A DNA stretch of 6,608 nucleotides, taken from RGIG426 sp045598065 (lineage in GTDB: Bacteria; Bacillota; Clostridia; Oscillospirales; Acutalibacteraceae). Positions 1-6,321 of this stretch are shown piece by piece. The position numbers and the translations under genes are program-made. Each line of letters starts with the position of its first letter. Position 1 is the first letter of the stretch. The notes beneath the pieces were generated by a model. The model saw nothing but the letters and a program-made list of their open reading frames with translations. It was not told where the DNA came from and searched no databases. The stretch is taken from NCBI GenBank assembly GCA_045598065.1, contig JAZLLJ010000006.1, positions 1 through 6,608 of the forward strand, read 5' to 3'.

Positions 1-212
1 TGGACGAGTTTTTTGAGATCCTCACCTTAAAGCAACTGGATCGCCACCAAAAACCCATTGCCATCTTTAACGTGGACGGTATTTTTGACGGACTTTTGGA
101 GGTGCTTTCCCGACTGCACGAAGAAAAGTTCATCGGTAAGACGGGAATGGCCTCTCTTTCCGCGTTTAACGACGCAGAGCCACTCCTTGCCTACCTGGAA
201 GAAAACGCCTAA
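1..212 (+). CDS. LOG/TIGR00730-family phosphoribohydrolase, C-terminal fragment
   Basis: This is the last 69 codons of a gene entering from the left edge, read in the frame starting at base 3 and ending with TAA at 210-212. The fragment opens with DEFFEILTLKQL, which matches the segment just after the GGxGT nucleotide-binding loop in the LOG (lysine decarboxylase-like) family, where the usual context is GGxGTLxE followed by a helix. Next comes KPIAIFNVDGIFDGLL, matching the family's usual hydrophobic strand and (N/D)xDGxYDxLL segment. Family members hydrolyse nucleoside 5'-monophosphates to free base and ribose 5-phosphate (cytokinin-activating in plants); the bacterial substrate is often unknown. 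The protein should be a soluble cytosolic Rossmann-fold enzyme. The catalytic PGGxGTxxE loop lies outside the window apart from the D-E at the start. It converges on the dockerin operon and shares a terminator with it, so a functional link is not implied. Confidence 0.85.
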   Translation, partial: DEFFEILTLKQLDRHQKPIAIFNVDGIFDGLLEVLSRLHEEKFIGKTGMASLSAFNDAEPLLAYLEENA

Positions 213-231
213 ACGGGTAAAATAAACGCAA

Positions 232-267
232 AAAAGCGGCATCGGATAAAAATCCGATGCCGCTTTT
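232..267. terminator. Bidirectional intrinsic terminator
   Basis: A perfect 16-bp inverted repeat, AAAAGCGGCATCGGAT (232-247) and its exact complement (252-267), surrounds an AAAA loop. On the plus strand the stem ends in TTTT followed by CGTTCTTTTTT. On the minus strand it ends in TTTTT followed by a T-rich stretch. It sits between two convergent genes, 20 nt after one stop codon and 10 nt after the other, so it can end both transcripts. Confidence 0.93.
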
Positions 268-276
268 CGTTCTTTT

Positions 277-1959
277 TTAGCAGAAGCGAGCTTTAATTTG
301 CTCGTTCACCCATTTGCGCAGTTTGATCAGCGAACGGGAATCGCGTTTGAAACGGTAGAAGTTGAACGTGCCGCCGTTGGCATCATCCAATTTTTCGAAG
401 ATATCCTCGATATCCATCTTCGTGGCAAGCAGTTGCAATGCTCGCATATCCTGCAAACCCTCGTTGAATACAATCTGGCGCAAGGACGGCACAGGCTCGC
501 CGCCTTTTCCGGGGTACACCGAGAAAGCATCGCCTGACTGGAACGCACAAAGCGCATCTGTCGTTTCAAACGGGCTGATGGGACACAGCGAGAACTGGCA
601 GTTCCAGAAGTTATAGCCCCAATGCAAGAAGCCTTTCACGTCGTATTTAAACATCTGCATACCGAGAACACGGTTGCGGTAAGACGGCTGCGCGATAAAG
701 CGGTTGGACACTGCCTCCGCCTGGTCACAGCAGTAATACGTCCACAACGGGCGCACGCCTTTCTCATAGAACTGCGCCGCTTTATAGGTGCTCGGGATGG
801 GATTGCGAATCAGACCGTTTTCATAGAACGGATACTCGGACAGCGCGTCGATGACGTTGCAATCTTTAAGAATCTCACGCGCAACCGCCGAAGCCGCGGC
901 GTATTTGTCCATATGTTCCAGGTGGGGTTCGTCGGAGAAATGGAAATACACGCGGTCGAGCATATTTTTCTCGGTGAACCACGCGATAAGCGTTTTGAGC
1001 AACGCTTTGATGAAGTTTTGATATTCATCCGAAGCAGAATCGGTATCCCAACCAAAAATGCGTTTTTCTTTTCCGTCCACCGTAGCGATAATTTTCGGCG
1101 CGTGAGCGGCACCCCATTGGGTAAACAGGTGGGACAACTCAAAATATTTGATACCGTTTTCTTCGGCAATCTCGATATATTTCTCCAAATTGGTGAAATC
1201 AAATTCGTACGTATGATCGCCCGCTTTGGTCACGCCGAGAAGTTGCGTTGTGCGGCGCTCGCCGCCCGGTTCCGTGTCCAGCGGCGGAGTAAAAATCGGG
1301 GTGAGCAACATATTCATGCCGAAGTCAGCGGCATTTTTCACGTATTTGGCGAACAGCGCCCAATATTTGTCGCTCCACAGTTTCACGTTGTACTGGGTAG
1401 CAAGGCAGTCGTTGTGGAACCACTGGGTAAAAATGAGTTCCTGCTCCGGCAGTTCAGCGTTAATCACTTCCAAGGTGAACGTGCCCTCGGCGTGAATTTC
1501 ACCGTCGCCTTTGGGGGCGGCTTTACCGGTTTCATCCTTGCGCAAATACAGCGTAATGGGATATTTGCCCGGTTGCACGTCTTTCGGAATGTCCACCAAC
1601 ACCCACACCGCGCGCCATTGCCACGGCATCAACACAAAGTTGGGCGCGACCTCTTCAAGCGCATCCGGGAACAAGCCCGGCTGAGTGCGGAGATAGTCTT
1701 CGTCTTTTTCATACAGATACGCCGGCAGTTCACAAGCCACATTACGCACCGCATACACGTGGATATACTCTTTCAGCGGAGACTCCAACTCCAAACGATA
1801 GCGTTGGGTGCCACATTCGTTTTCAAAATCCCGGCAAAAAGCCCATTGAAAAGAGTATTTTTCTCCTTTAAGTGCCGTGCCGCGAAGGCGTTCTTTTGCT
1901 TTCGGCTCTTCGTCAAGAAAAACCTTTTCCAGGGAACTCAGAAGTTTTGTAGTAATCAT
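277..1959 (-). CDS. DUF4091 / GH123-like glycoside hydrolase, cytosolic
   Basis: A 560-residue protein with no signal peptide or membrane helix, so probably cytosolic. Residues ~30-170 look like the N-terminal beta-sandwich of this family (LMPWQWRAVWVLVDIP at 110-125, then a PGKYPITLYLR strand). Residues ~175-515 look like the TIM-barrel DUF4091 region, the Pfam domain that includes GH123. The adjacent Asp343-Glu344 pair in YFHFSDEP fits the catalytic pair of GH123, where Glu is the acid and Asp positions the substrate acetamido group. Also typical are WTYYCCDQ (406-413), FLHWGYNFW (444-452) and GDAFSVYPGKGG (476-487). GH123 members are N-acetyl-beta-galactosaminidases; many DUF4091 proteins are uncharacterised, so the substrate is inferred. 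I chose ATG at 1959 because GAGGT lies 7 nt upstream; an in-frame TTG at 1989 would add 10 residues across that site. It is the last gene of the operon, 42 nt after the preceding stop, and runs into the terminator at 232-267. Confidence 0.87.
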   Translation of the reverse strand: MITTKLLSSLEKVFLDEEPKAKERLRGTALKGEKYSFQWAFCRDFENECGTQRYRLELESPLKEYIHVYAVRNVACELPAYLYEKDEDYLRTQPGLFPDALEEVAPNFVLMPWQWRAVWVLVDIPKDVQPGKYPITLYLRKDETGKAAPKGDGEIHAEGTFTLEVINAELPEQELIFTQWFHNDCLATQYNVKLWSDKYWALFAKYVKNAADFGMNMLLTPIFTPPLDTEPGGERRTTQLLGVTKAGDHTYEFDFTNLEKYIEIAEENGIKYFELSHLFTQWGAAHAPKIIATVDGKEKRIFGWDTDSASDEYQNFIKALLKTLIAWFTEKNMLDRVYFHFSDEPHLEHMDKYAAASAVAREILKDCNVIDALSEYPFYENGLIRNPIPSTYKAAQFYEKGVRPLWTYYCCDQAEAVSNRFIAQPSYRNRVLGMQMFKYDVKGFLHWGYNFWNCQFSLCPISPFETTDALCAFQSGDAFSVYPGKGGEPVPSLRQIVFNEGLQDMRALQLLATKMDIEDIFEKLDDANGGTFNFYRFKRDSRSLIKLRKWVNEQIKARFC

Positions 1960-1966
1960 TGGTAAG

Positions 1967-1971
1967 ACCTC
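1967..1971 (-). promoter_or_regulatory. Ribosome binding site deciding the start of the GH123-like gene
   Basis: The minus strand reads GAGGT, then 7 nt, then ATG at 1959. This supports the ATG over the in-frame upstream TTG at 1989, whose extra codons would cover the Shine-Dalgarno. Confidence 0.75.
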
Positions 1972-2001
1972 ATTTCTGCCGAGTGGCAATTATCTGATGG
2001 A

Positions 2002-3243
2002 TTAGGCAATATCCGCTTCTTTATTCATTGTAAGCCAAGTGCGATGATAGTGAACGGCAAGACCGTAGCCGCCGTCCGGATGGTTGTCGCGCAAGGCATC
2101 AAACACCTTAGCGAATTCGGTATACATATATTCTTTCGACTCTTGTGCAAACTCTTCCTCCACTTTGTTGAAGGAGTAGTGGCCGGTCTCGATTCCGTAG
2201 GTGATGCGCGTTCCGTATTTCATCGCAGCATCAAAACCCGGCTGACCAATCGCCATAATATCCTCCGCCGTGTCGCGGTAGGCCATCATACACATACTGT
2301 CGAGGTATTTGGCACAGATATTATAGATGCCTTTCTCTCCACCGAACTCCACGTTCTCGCCGCCGTAGTTGTTCCACGTGCAGTTGAGCGCGGCTTCCAC
2401 TTTGATGCCCGACTCGCGCAAGGCTTGGATGCCGCCGAGGAAGTTTTCGGCATACAGCGTGAGTTCTTTTTCGGTCAGGTGCTTGATGTTTTTGTCTTGG
2501 AACACCTGATGCGGCTCCACGTCAAAGTGAATCATATCCAGCGGCGCATCCGGATAGGTCTCGTTATACGCCTTGAACATACTAATCATCTTGGAAACCG
2601 GCACGTCACACTGTTCCACGCCGTTAATCATTCCCACGTCATCGTAGAGGGGAACCACTTTCATCCCGTGTTCTTTCGCGGCAAGCACGAAATCATGCGT
2701 CGTCTGTCGACCGTAGGAAGACACCATATCGTATACGCAGTAGTAGTAAATCTCGGTGGTACCGTTTTCTTCGAGGAAATCCAGGTATTTTTCGCGAGTG
2801 CGCTCGTTTTGGCCGTCATCCACCTGCCACCACCACACGCCGAGAGAGCAATCGTCCACGCCTTCCAAGAAGGTGAGCACCGGCTCGCCGTCATCGTTGT
2901 AACGATACGGCTCGGCAGCCGTAGGCGTTGTGCCGGTAGCGGTCGGTTCAGCCTCGGTCACCGTGGGCGCATCAATCATATTGGCGATAAACTTGCGAAG
3001 CAACAACACGTCTTTGAGATTGACCGCTTCGTCAAAATCCAAATCGCCGGTCGCTTCGTTTTCGAGCGCTTCCATTCCGGCCACGTGGCGGCGAAGCGCC
3101 AACACGTCTTTCAAGTTAACGGCACTATCTCCGTTCACGTCGCCCCAAAGCGCTTTGCTGTCGGCCGCCGAAACCGAAATAACGGCAACCACACAGGTGA
3201 ACAACACCGCCACCGTCAACAAACATGCCAAACATTTTTTCAT
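2002..3243 (-). CDS. Secreted dockerin protein with putative glycosidase barrel (paralogue C)
   Basis: A 413-residue exported protein. Residues 1-27 are a signal peptide (MKKCLACLL, hydrophobic core, cleavage near SVSAA). Residues 33-91 form a type I dockerin with two repeats (GDVNGDSAVNLKDVLALRR and GDLDFDEAVNLKDVLLLRK). Residues 92-120 are a Thr/Pro/Glu linker. From ~122 a barrel-like domain follows: GVWWWQ (135-140), EIYYYC (164-169), MKVVPLYDD (194-202), H239-F-D241-V-E243-P, VEAALNC (282-288), MAYRDT (320-325), GIETG with Glu352, and GLAVHYHRTW with His398. The spacing fits eight strand/helix units. I do not recognise the family. The charged residues at strand ends suggest a glycoside hydrolase, with Glu243 and Glu352 or the Asp241/Glu243 pair as catalytic candidates. 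It lies 16 nt after paralogue B, and AGGAGA 8 nt before ATG sets the start. It is the most diverged of the three paralogues, with a longer segment after the H-x-D-x-E motif. Confidence 0.85.
   Translation of the reverse strand: MKKCLACLLTVAVLFTCVVAVISVSAADSKALWGDVNGDSAVNLKDVLALRRHVAGMEALENEATGDLDFDEAVNLKDVLLLRKFIANMIDAPTVTEAEPTATGTTPTAAEPYRYNDDGEPVLTFLEGVDDCSLGVWWWQVDDGQNERTREKYLDFLEENGTTEIYYYCVYDMVSSYGRQTTHDFVLAAKEHGMKVVPLYDDVGMINGVEQCDVPVSKMISMFKAYNETYPDAPLDMIHFDVEPHQVFQDKNIKHLTEKELTLYAENFLGGIQALRESGIKVEAALNCTWNNYGGENVEFGGEKGIYNICAKYLDSMCMMAYRDTAEDIMAIGQPGFDAAMKYGTRITYGIETGHYSFNKVEEEFAQESKEYMYTEFAKVFDALRDNHPDGGYGLAVHYHRTWLTMNKEADIA
2971..3147 (-). repeat. Dockerin type I domain of paralogue C (two repeats)
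   Basis: This encodes two ~22-residue calcium-loop/helix repeats (protein residues 33-91). The first loop, DVNGDSAVNLKD, has the usual D1/N3/D5/N9/D12 ligands. The second, DLDFDEAVNLKD, keeps acidic residues at 1, 3, 5 and 12 and Asn at 9 but has Glu where Gly is normal. The helix part (VLxLR) is nearly the same in both. Dockerins bind cohesin modules to attach enzymes to a scaffold. Confidence 0.92.
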
Positions 3244-3251
3244 AGTCGTTG

Positions 3252-3257
3252 TCTCCT
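3252..3257 (-). promoter_or_regulatory. Ribosome binding site of paralogue C
   Basis: The minus strand reads AGGAGA 8 nt before ATG at 3243. It fits inside the 16-nt gap after the TGA of the upstream gene (3260-3262), which suggests coupled translation within the operon. Confidence 0.75.
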
Positions 3258-3259
3258 AT

Positions 3260-4534
3260 TCATTCCATTGTATCACGCAACGCATCCCACATCCGCATAT
3301 AATGAATGGCAAAGCCATAGCCTCCCACGGGCGGCTTGCTCTCCAATCGCGTGGAAAGCCGGGAGAGTTCGGTATACATAATCTCCTTGGAATCGGCAGA
3401 GAAATCCACATAGTCTCCCTCGCCGTCGTCGCCGGTCTCTACGCCGTAAACAATTTTGCAGCCGGCCTTATCGGCAGCCGTCCGTCCTGCAGTCGCGGTA
3501 TCTAAAATCGCTTTTGCCGTATCGCGGTAAGACATCATACACATACAGTCCACGTTGTGGGCGATGACGTCCATCAAATCCATCGTTGTACCGTCGTATT
3601 CGTGCATCACCGTGCCGGTATAGGCGCGTTTGGAGCCGTAAACCCACCAGCCGCAACCGATATCCAGCTCCACCCACACGCCTTGTTTACGGGCGGCGGC
3701 AATTTGCGGAATAAAGTTCGTCACATACCCTTGTGTCCACGCATCCCACGTATCGTCGTTGACACGGTCGGCCGCCTGCGGTTCAATGTCGCAGTGAAGA
3801 CCGTAAAGCGCATCCTGCGGATACTCGTTCTTATACTGCAAATAGCAGTTGACCGCGTTCGCAAACGATGTGTCTCCTGCTTTGACAACGTTTTGGTTAT
3901 CAAACAGCACCGACACCCGCATACCGCGCTTCATGGCCTCCTGCACAAAGGTATGCACCTTCGCGCGGCTTTCGGCGGTGGTCATCATGTAGGAACAGTA
4001 GAAATAAATCTCGGTGACTTGGTTTTCTTCCAAAAGCGTCATATACTTCGGACCGACGGTCTCGTTGTACGCATCGCTGACGTGCCACCACCACACGCCG
4101 AGCGTGGCAGGAGAATCGTCAACAAAGTTGATGCGCGGCGCTTCGTGTTCAATGGGGTATTTCGTCGCCCACGTTGCTCTGGTTTTGGTGGTGTGGGTGG
4201 TTTGTACCGGAGCCGTCGTTTCGGTGCCCGAGGCGGTCGTCGCCGTCGTATCTCCCCCGTTTGTAACGGTGGTTGTCGCCGCCAAAGCGCGGCGAAGCGC
4301 CAACACGTCTTTCATATTGACTGCGCCGTCGCCGTTTACGTCACCGTCGCCGGAGAGCGCGCTATCCATACTCGCCAAAAAGCGGCGCAGGAACAGCACG
4401 TCTTTCATATTCACCGCGCCGTCAGCATTCACATCGCCCGAGAGCGGCGCACTGTCCGCCGTGGCAAAGGCCACCGGCAGAAGGTTAAATATCAGAATAC
4501 ACGCGAGGAGGAGCGAAAGGGATTTTTTCTTCAT
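3260..4534 (-). CDS. Secreted dockerin protein with putative glycosidase barrel (paralogue B)
   Basis: A 424-residue exported protein. Residues 1-27 are a signal peptide (MKKKSLSLLL, hydrophobic core, cleavage near AFATA). Residues 31-87 are a dockerin with two almost identical repeats (GDVNADGAVNMKDVLFLRR, GDVNGDGAVNMKDVLALRR). Residues 88-130 are a Thr-rich linker, the longest of the three proteins. The barrel-like domain runs from ~135 to the end: GVWWWH (146-151), EIYFYC (175-180), MRVSVLFDN (205-213), H247-C-D249-I-E251-P, VELDIGC (288-294), MMSYRDT (333-339), GVETG with Glu366, and GFAIHYMRMW with His411. All landmark residues match the two neighbours, so this is a tandem duplicate. It has no insert where paralogue A carries its beta-sandwich. 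ATG at 4534 is chosen for the AGGAGG 9 nt upstream; an in-frame TTG at 4558 would read through that site. It begins 32 nt after paralogue A. Function is inferred as glycan hydrolysis; the family is unrecognised. Confidence 0.86.
   Translation of the reverse strand: MKKKSLSLLLACILIFNLLPVAFATADSAPLSGDVNADGAVNMKDVLFLRRFLASMDSALSGDGDVNGDGAVNMKDVLALRRALAATTTVTNGGDTTATTASGTETTAPVQTTHTTKTRATWATKYPIEHEAPRINFVDDSPATLGVWWWHVSDAYNETVGPKYMTLLEENQVTEIYFYCSYMMTTAESRAKVHTFVQEAMKRGMRVSVLFDNQNVVKAGDTSFANAVNCYLQYKNEYPQDALYGLHCDIEPQAADRVNDDTWDAWTQGYVTNFIPQIAAARKQGVWVELDIGCGWWVYGSKRAYTGTVMHEYDGTTMDLMDVIAHNVDCMCMMSYRDTAKAILDTATAGRTAADKAGCKIVYGVETGDDGEGDYVDFSADSKEIMYTELSRLSTRLESKPPVGGYGFAIHYMRMWDALRDTME
4274..4444 (-). 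repeat. Dockerin type I domain of paralogue B (two repeats)
   Basis: Protein residues 31-87. Both calcium loops (DVNADGAVNMKD and DVNGDGAVNMKD) have the full ligand set, and both helices read VL(F/A)LRR. The two halves are nearly identical, and the DNA repeats along the ~45-bp unit. Such symmetry is associated with dual-mode cohesin binding in known type I dockerins. Confidence 0.94.
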
Positions 4535-4543
4535 CAAAAAGCG

Positions 4544-4549
4544 CCTCCT
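4544..4549 (-). promoter_or_regulatory. Ribosome binding site of paralogue B
   Basis: The minus strand reads a consensus AGGAGG 9 nt before ATG at 4534. It lies in the 32-nt gap between two operon genes and rules out the upstream TTG start. Confidence 0.8.
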
Positions 4550-4566
4550 ATTTTCCAAAAAACGTC

Positions 4567-6198
4567 TTACGCTTCAATTGTCGGATCGGCGATTTCCTCA
4601 CCCCAGTGAATGCGAAGCGTTTTGAAAGGAATCTCGCTGTGAATCGCATAGCCATAAGCGAATTCCTCTCCGGCTTCTTTGCCGAAATCACGGTCAATCA
4701 GTTTTTGATCCAGTTTATACAACTCACTAAACGCGGTATAGCGGCCTTCATCGGAGAAGTCCACCTTATCTCCCTCACCGGAGTTGCCCATCTCAATACC
4801 GAACACCAAGCGCGTATGGTAAATCTTCGCGGATTTCTGCGCTTCGGCGGCACAACCGTAAATGCCGTTGGCCGTGTCGCGGTAAGACATCAAAATCATA
4901 CCGTCGCAGTTGGCGGCAATGATGTTATAGATGCCTTTAATCGTGCCGTATTCCGGATGGTCGTAGGTCACGAGGTTGCCGCCCTGGTTCACCATGTTGC
5001 AGGAAAGGTCCAGTTCCACCGGCACGCCACGCTCACGGGCAGCGGCGATAACCGGAATGAAGTTATTCACATAACTGTTGATTTCCGCTTCAGTTTTCGG
5101 CTCCACGTCGCAGTGAATGGCATACAGCGCATCGTCCGGATACTCGCTCTTATACTGGAGGAAGCCTTCCACCGCGCGGTTGAACGGAATCATACCGTTT
5201 TGCACCGTGCAGACGTTGTCCGCAATTGTCCAGCTTTCCGTGTTACCGGTCGTCCAACCAAAATCGGCGGAACGGGTATCGTCAACGCTGAAATCACCGT
5301 TTTTAAGAACGTTCGCGCCGTCACCCACGGTGTTATCCGTCAATTTCACGTTAGAAACCGTGTAGGAAGAACGGTCGCCGGCAAACATAACATATTTCAT
5401 ACCTTTTTCCGCGGTAAAGGTATACTCAAACGTACCCTCGGCAATATCCGTCACCGGATCATCCGCATCGCTGAAACAAAGCGCCAACTCACCGTCAAGA
5501 TTGGAGATGTCGCAAGTCAGCGTATACTCGTCACCCTCGGTGAACGTCACACGCTGATAAAGTGCCATTTTGTTTTGGTTTCCTTTCAGGACACTGCGGT
5601 CATCGTAGATAGCGGCAACGCGCATTCCGTATTCTTCCGCCAACTGCACAAAATTGTGGAGCGCCTCGCGGTTGAATGCATTGGTTTGATCCTGATACAG
5701 CCAGGTGTAGCACTCATAGTAAATCTCGGTCACTTGGTTCTTTTGGAACAACTCCATGTAGGTGCGGATTTTTTCTTCGTCCGTAGTCTGTTGCCACCAC
5801 CACACGCCGAGTGTGTTGTCGGTGCCTTCAATGAAATTGATGGTCGGATCTTCGTAGTCAATGCCGGATTTGGGATCGTAATCCTCGTAGTAGGTCACCG
5901 TGGATTTCACGCCCAGTTCCTCGATGCTGGCCACGTGTTTACGAATTGCCAACACATCTTTCATATTCACCGCGCCATCATCGTTCGCATCCGCCGCCGC
6001 CATATCCAGTTCCACCGCAAGACCGCCCACGTATTTGCGGACCGCCAGCACGTCTTTCATATTGATTTCGCCGTCGCCGGTGGCGTCACCCAGTTTAATA
6101 ACCGCCGCCGCAGCCGTAAAGGTAGCGGTGCAGACGAGAGTTGCCAACATTGCTACGGTCATAAGGCAGGAAAGCGCGCGCATAATGGACTTTTTCAT
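4567..6198 (-). CDS. Secreted dockerin protein with putative glycosidase barrel and inserted CBM-like domain (paralogue A)
   Basis: A 543-residue exported protein, first gene of the operon. Residues 1-31 are a signal peptide (MKKSIMRAL, core, cleavage near TAAAA). Residues 36-96 are a dockerin (loops DATGDGEINMKD and DANDDGAVNMKD). Residues 97-117 are an acidic, Tyr-rich linker. The barrel starts at ~119: GVWWWQ (131-136), EIYYEC (158-163), MRVAAIYDD (192-200). It is interrupted at 206-336 by a beta-rich insert and resumes with FLQYKSEYPDDALYAI, H362-C-D364-V-E366-P, VELDLSC (394-400), LMSYRDT (436-442), GIEMG with Glu469, and GYAIH with His520. Paralogues B and C run straight through the insertion point with only a short loop. 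GAAAGGGG about 9 nt before ATG at 6198 supports this start. An open frame continues 34 codons upstream to 6300, but those codons lack an RBS-placed start and would spoil the signal peptide. Probably a glycan-degrading enzyme with its own binding module; the catalytic family is not recognised. Confidence 0.86.
   Translation of the reverse strand: MKKSIMRALSCLMTVAMLATLVCTATFTAAAAVIKLGDATGDGEINMKDVLAVRKYVGGLAVELDMAAADANDDGAVNMKDVLAIRKHVASIEELGVKSTVTYYEDYDPKSGIDYEDPTINFIEGTDNTLGVWWWQQTTDEEKIRTYMELFQKNQVTEIYYECYTWLYQDQTNAFNREALHNFVQLAEEYGMRVAAIYDDRSVLKGNQNKMALYQRVTFTEGDEYTLTCDISNLDGELALCFSDADDPVTDIAEGTFEYTFTAEKGMKYVMFAGDRSSYTVSNVKLTDNTVGDGANVLKNGDFSVDDTRSADFGWTTGNTESWTIADNVCTVQNGMIPFNRAVEGFLQYKSEYPDDALYAIHCDVEPKTEAEINSYVNNFIPVIAAARERGVPVELDLSCNMVNQGGNLVTYDHPEYGTIKGIYNIIAANCDGMILMSYRDTANGIYGCAAEAQKSAKIYHTRLVFGIEMGNSGEGDKVDFSDEGRYTAFSELYKLDQKLIDRDFGKEAGEEFAYGYAIHSEIPFKTLRIHWGEEIADPTIEA
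5191..5583 (-). other. CBM4/9-like insert with halves in swapped order
   Basis: This encodes residues ~206-336 of paralogue A, absent from both other paralogues. The first part (207-288) reads like the second half of a CBM4/9-type beta-sandwich: ALYQRVTF, EGDEYTLTCDIS, then FEYTFTAEKGMKYVMF and YTVSNVKLTD. The second part (295-335) reads like the start of such a module: ANVLKNGDFS, GWTTG, ESWTIADN, VCTVQNG. In a normal module the order is reversed, with NGDFS first and a VxNG...LYQ join in the middle. The VQNG end here and the NKMALYQ start would make that join. Confidence 0.6.
5911..6093 (-). repeat. Dockerin type I domain of paralogue A (two repeats)
   Basis: Protein residues 36-96. The two calcium loops DATGDGEINMKD and DANDDGAVNMKD are each followed by VLA(V/I)RK. 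The first loop has Thr at ligand position 3, where Asn or Asp is more common. At the DNA level the segments 6046-6092 and 5949-5993 repeat each other and resemble the four repeat units in the two downstream genes. Confidence 0.93.
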
Positions 6199-6207
6199 CG
6201 AGGAAAA

Positions 6208-6215
6208 CCCCTTTC
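6208..6215 (-). promoter_or_regulatory. Ribosome binding site of paralogue A
   Basis: The minus strand reads GAAAGGGG, then 9 nt, then ATG at 6198. This purine-rich site is weaker than those of the next two genes, but it is the only one placed to serve a start followed by a proper signal peptide. Confidence 0.6.
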
Positions 6216-6292
6216 TAAAACAAAGACTTTCTTTTTTAAGTAAGAAATAAAAAATTCTCCACACAAATGCACACAACCCTATTACACAGCAA

Positions 6293-6321
6293 AAGGGCAC
6301 TTCGTTTTTGCGAGTGTCCTT
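6293..6321 (-). terminator. Hairpin with short T-run, possible terminator or attenuator
   Basis: Arms 6293-6301 and 6313-6321 can form a 9-bp stem with one wobble-type position and an 11-nt loop. On the minus strand the stem is followed by TTTT then GCTG. It lies 125 nt downstream of the surface-protein stop and 95 nt upstream of the dockerin operon start, so it could end the first transcript or attenuate read-through into the operon. On the minus strand the odd pair is A/C, which weakens the stem. Confidence 0.4.

Noticed and set aside
622..1965. Long plus-strand open frame opposite the GH123-like gene
   Set aside because: It lies wholly antisense to a gene with clear family motifs, its translation is Phe/Arg/His-rich with no recognisable domain, and it has no RBS. 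The same shadow frame appears opposite all three dockerin genes, so it follows from codon bias.
1972..2001. Small inverted repeat TGCC-ACTC-GGCA between paralogue C and the GH123-like gene
   Set aside because: A 4-bp stem with no T-run is too weak for a terminator and is expected by chance.
2044..3381. Long plus-strand open frame opposite paralogue C
   Set aside because: Antisense shadow of a dockerin gene; it crosses the boundary between two real genes and has no domain or signal of its own.
5911..6093. CRISPR-like array from the regularly repeated ~45-bp segments
   Set aside because: The repeats are coding dockerin units, imperfect, only two per gene, with in-frame conservation of calcium ligands and no spacer-like uniform lengths.
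2002..6198. Firm GH18 assignment of the three barrel domains
   Set aside because: Only the strand-4 D-x-E and strand-6 M-x-Y-x-D resemble GH18. The full DxxDxDxE motif is not present and a strand-7 Glu is conserved instead, so the family is left open.
4606..6243. 545-codon plus-strand open frame opposite paralogue A
   Set aside because: Its length is notable, but it mirrors the coding frame of the dockerin protein, including repeated VFHIHRA-like strings that are dockerin repeats read backwards.
6199..6300. Upstream extension of paralogue A to 6300 (34 extra residues)
   Set aside because: The extension would put a second hydrophobic stretch ahead of a complete signal peptide, and a Shine-Dalgarno lies correctly before the internal ATG at 6198.
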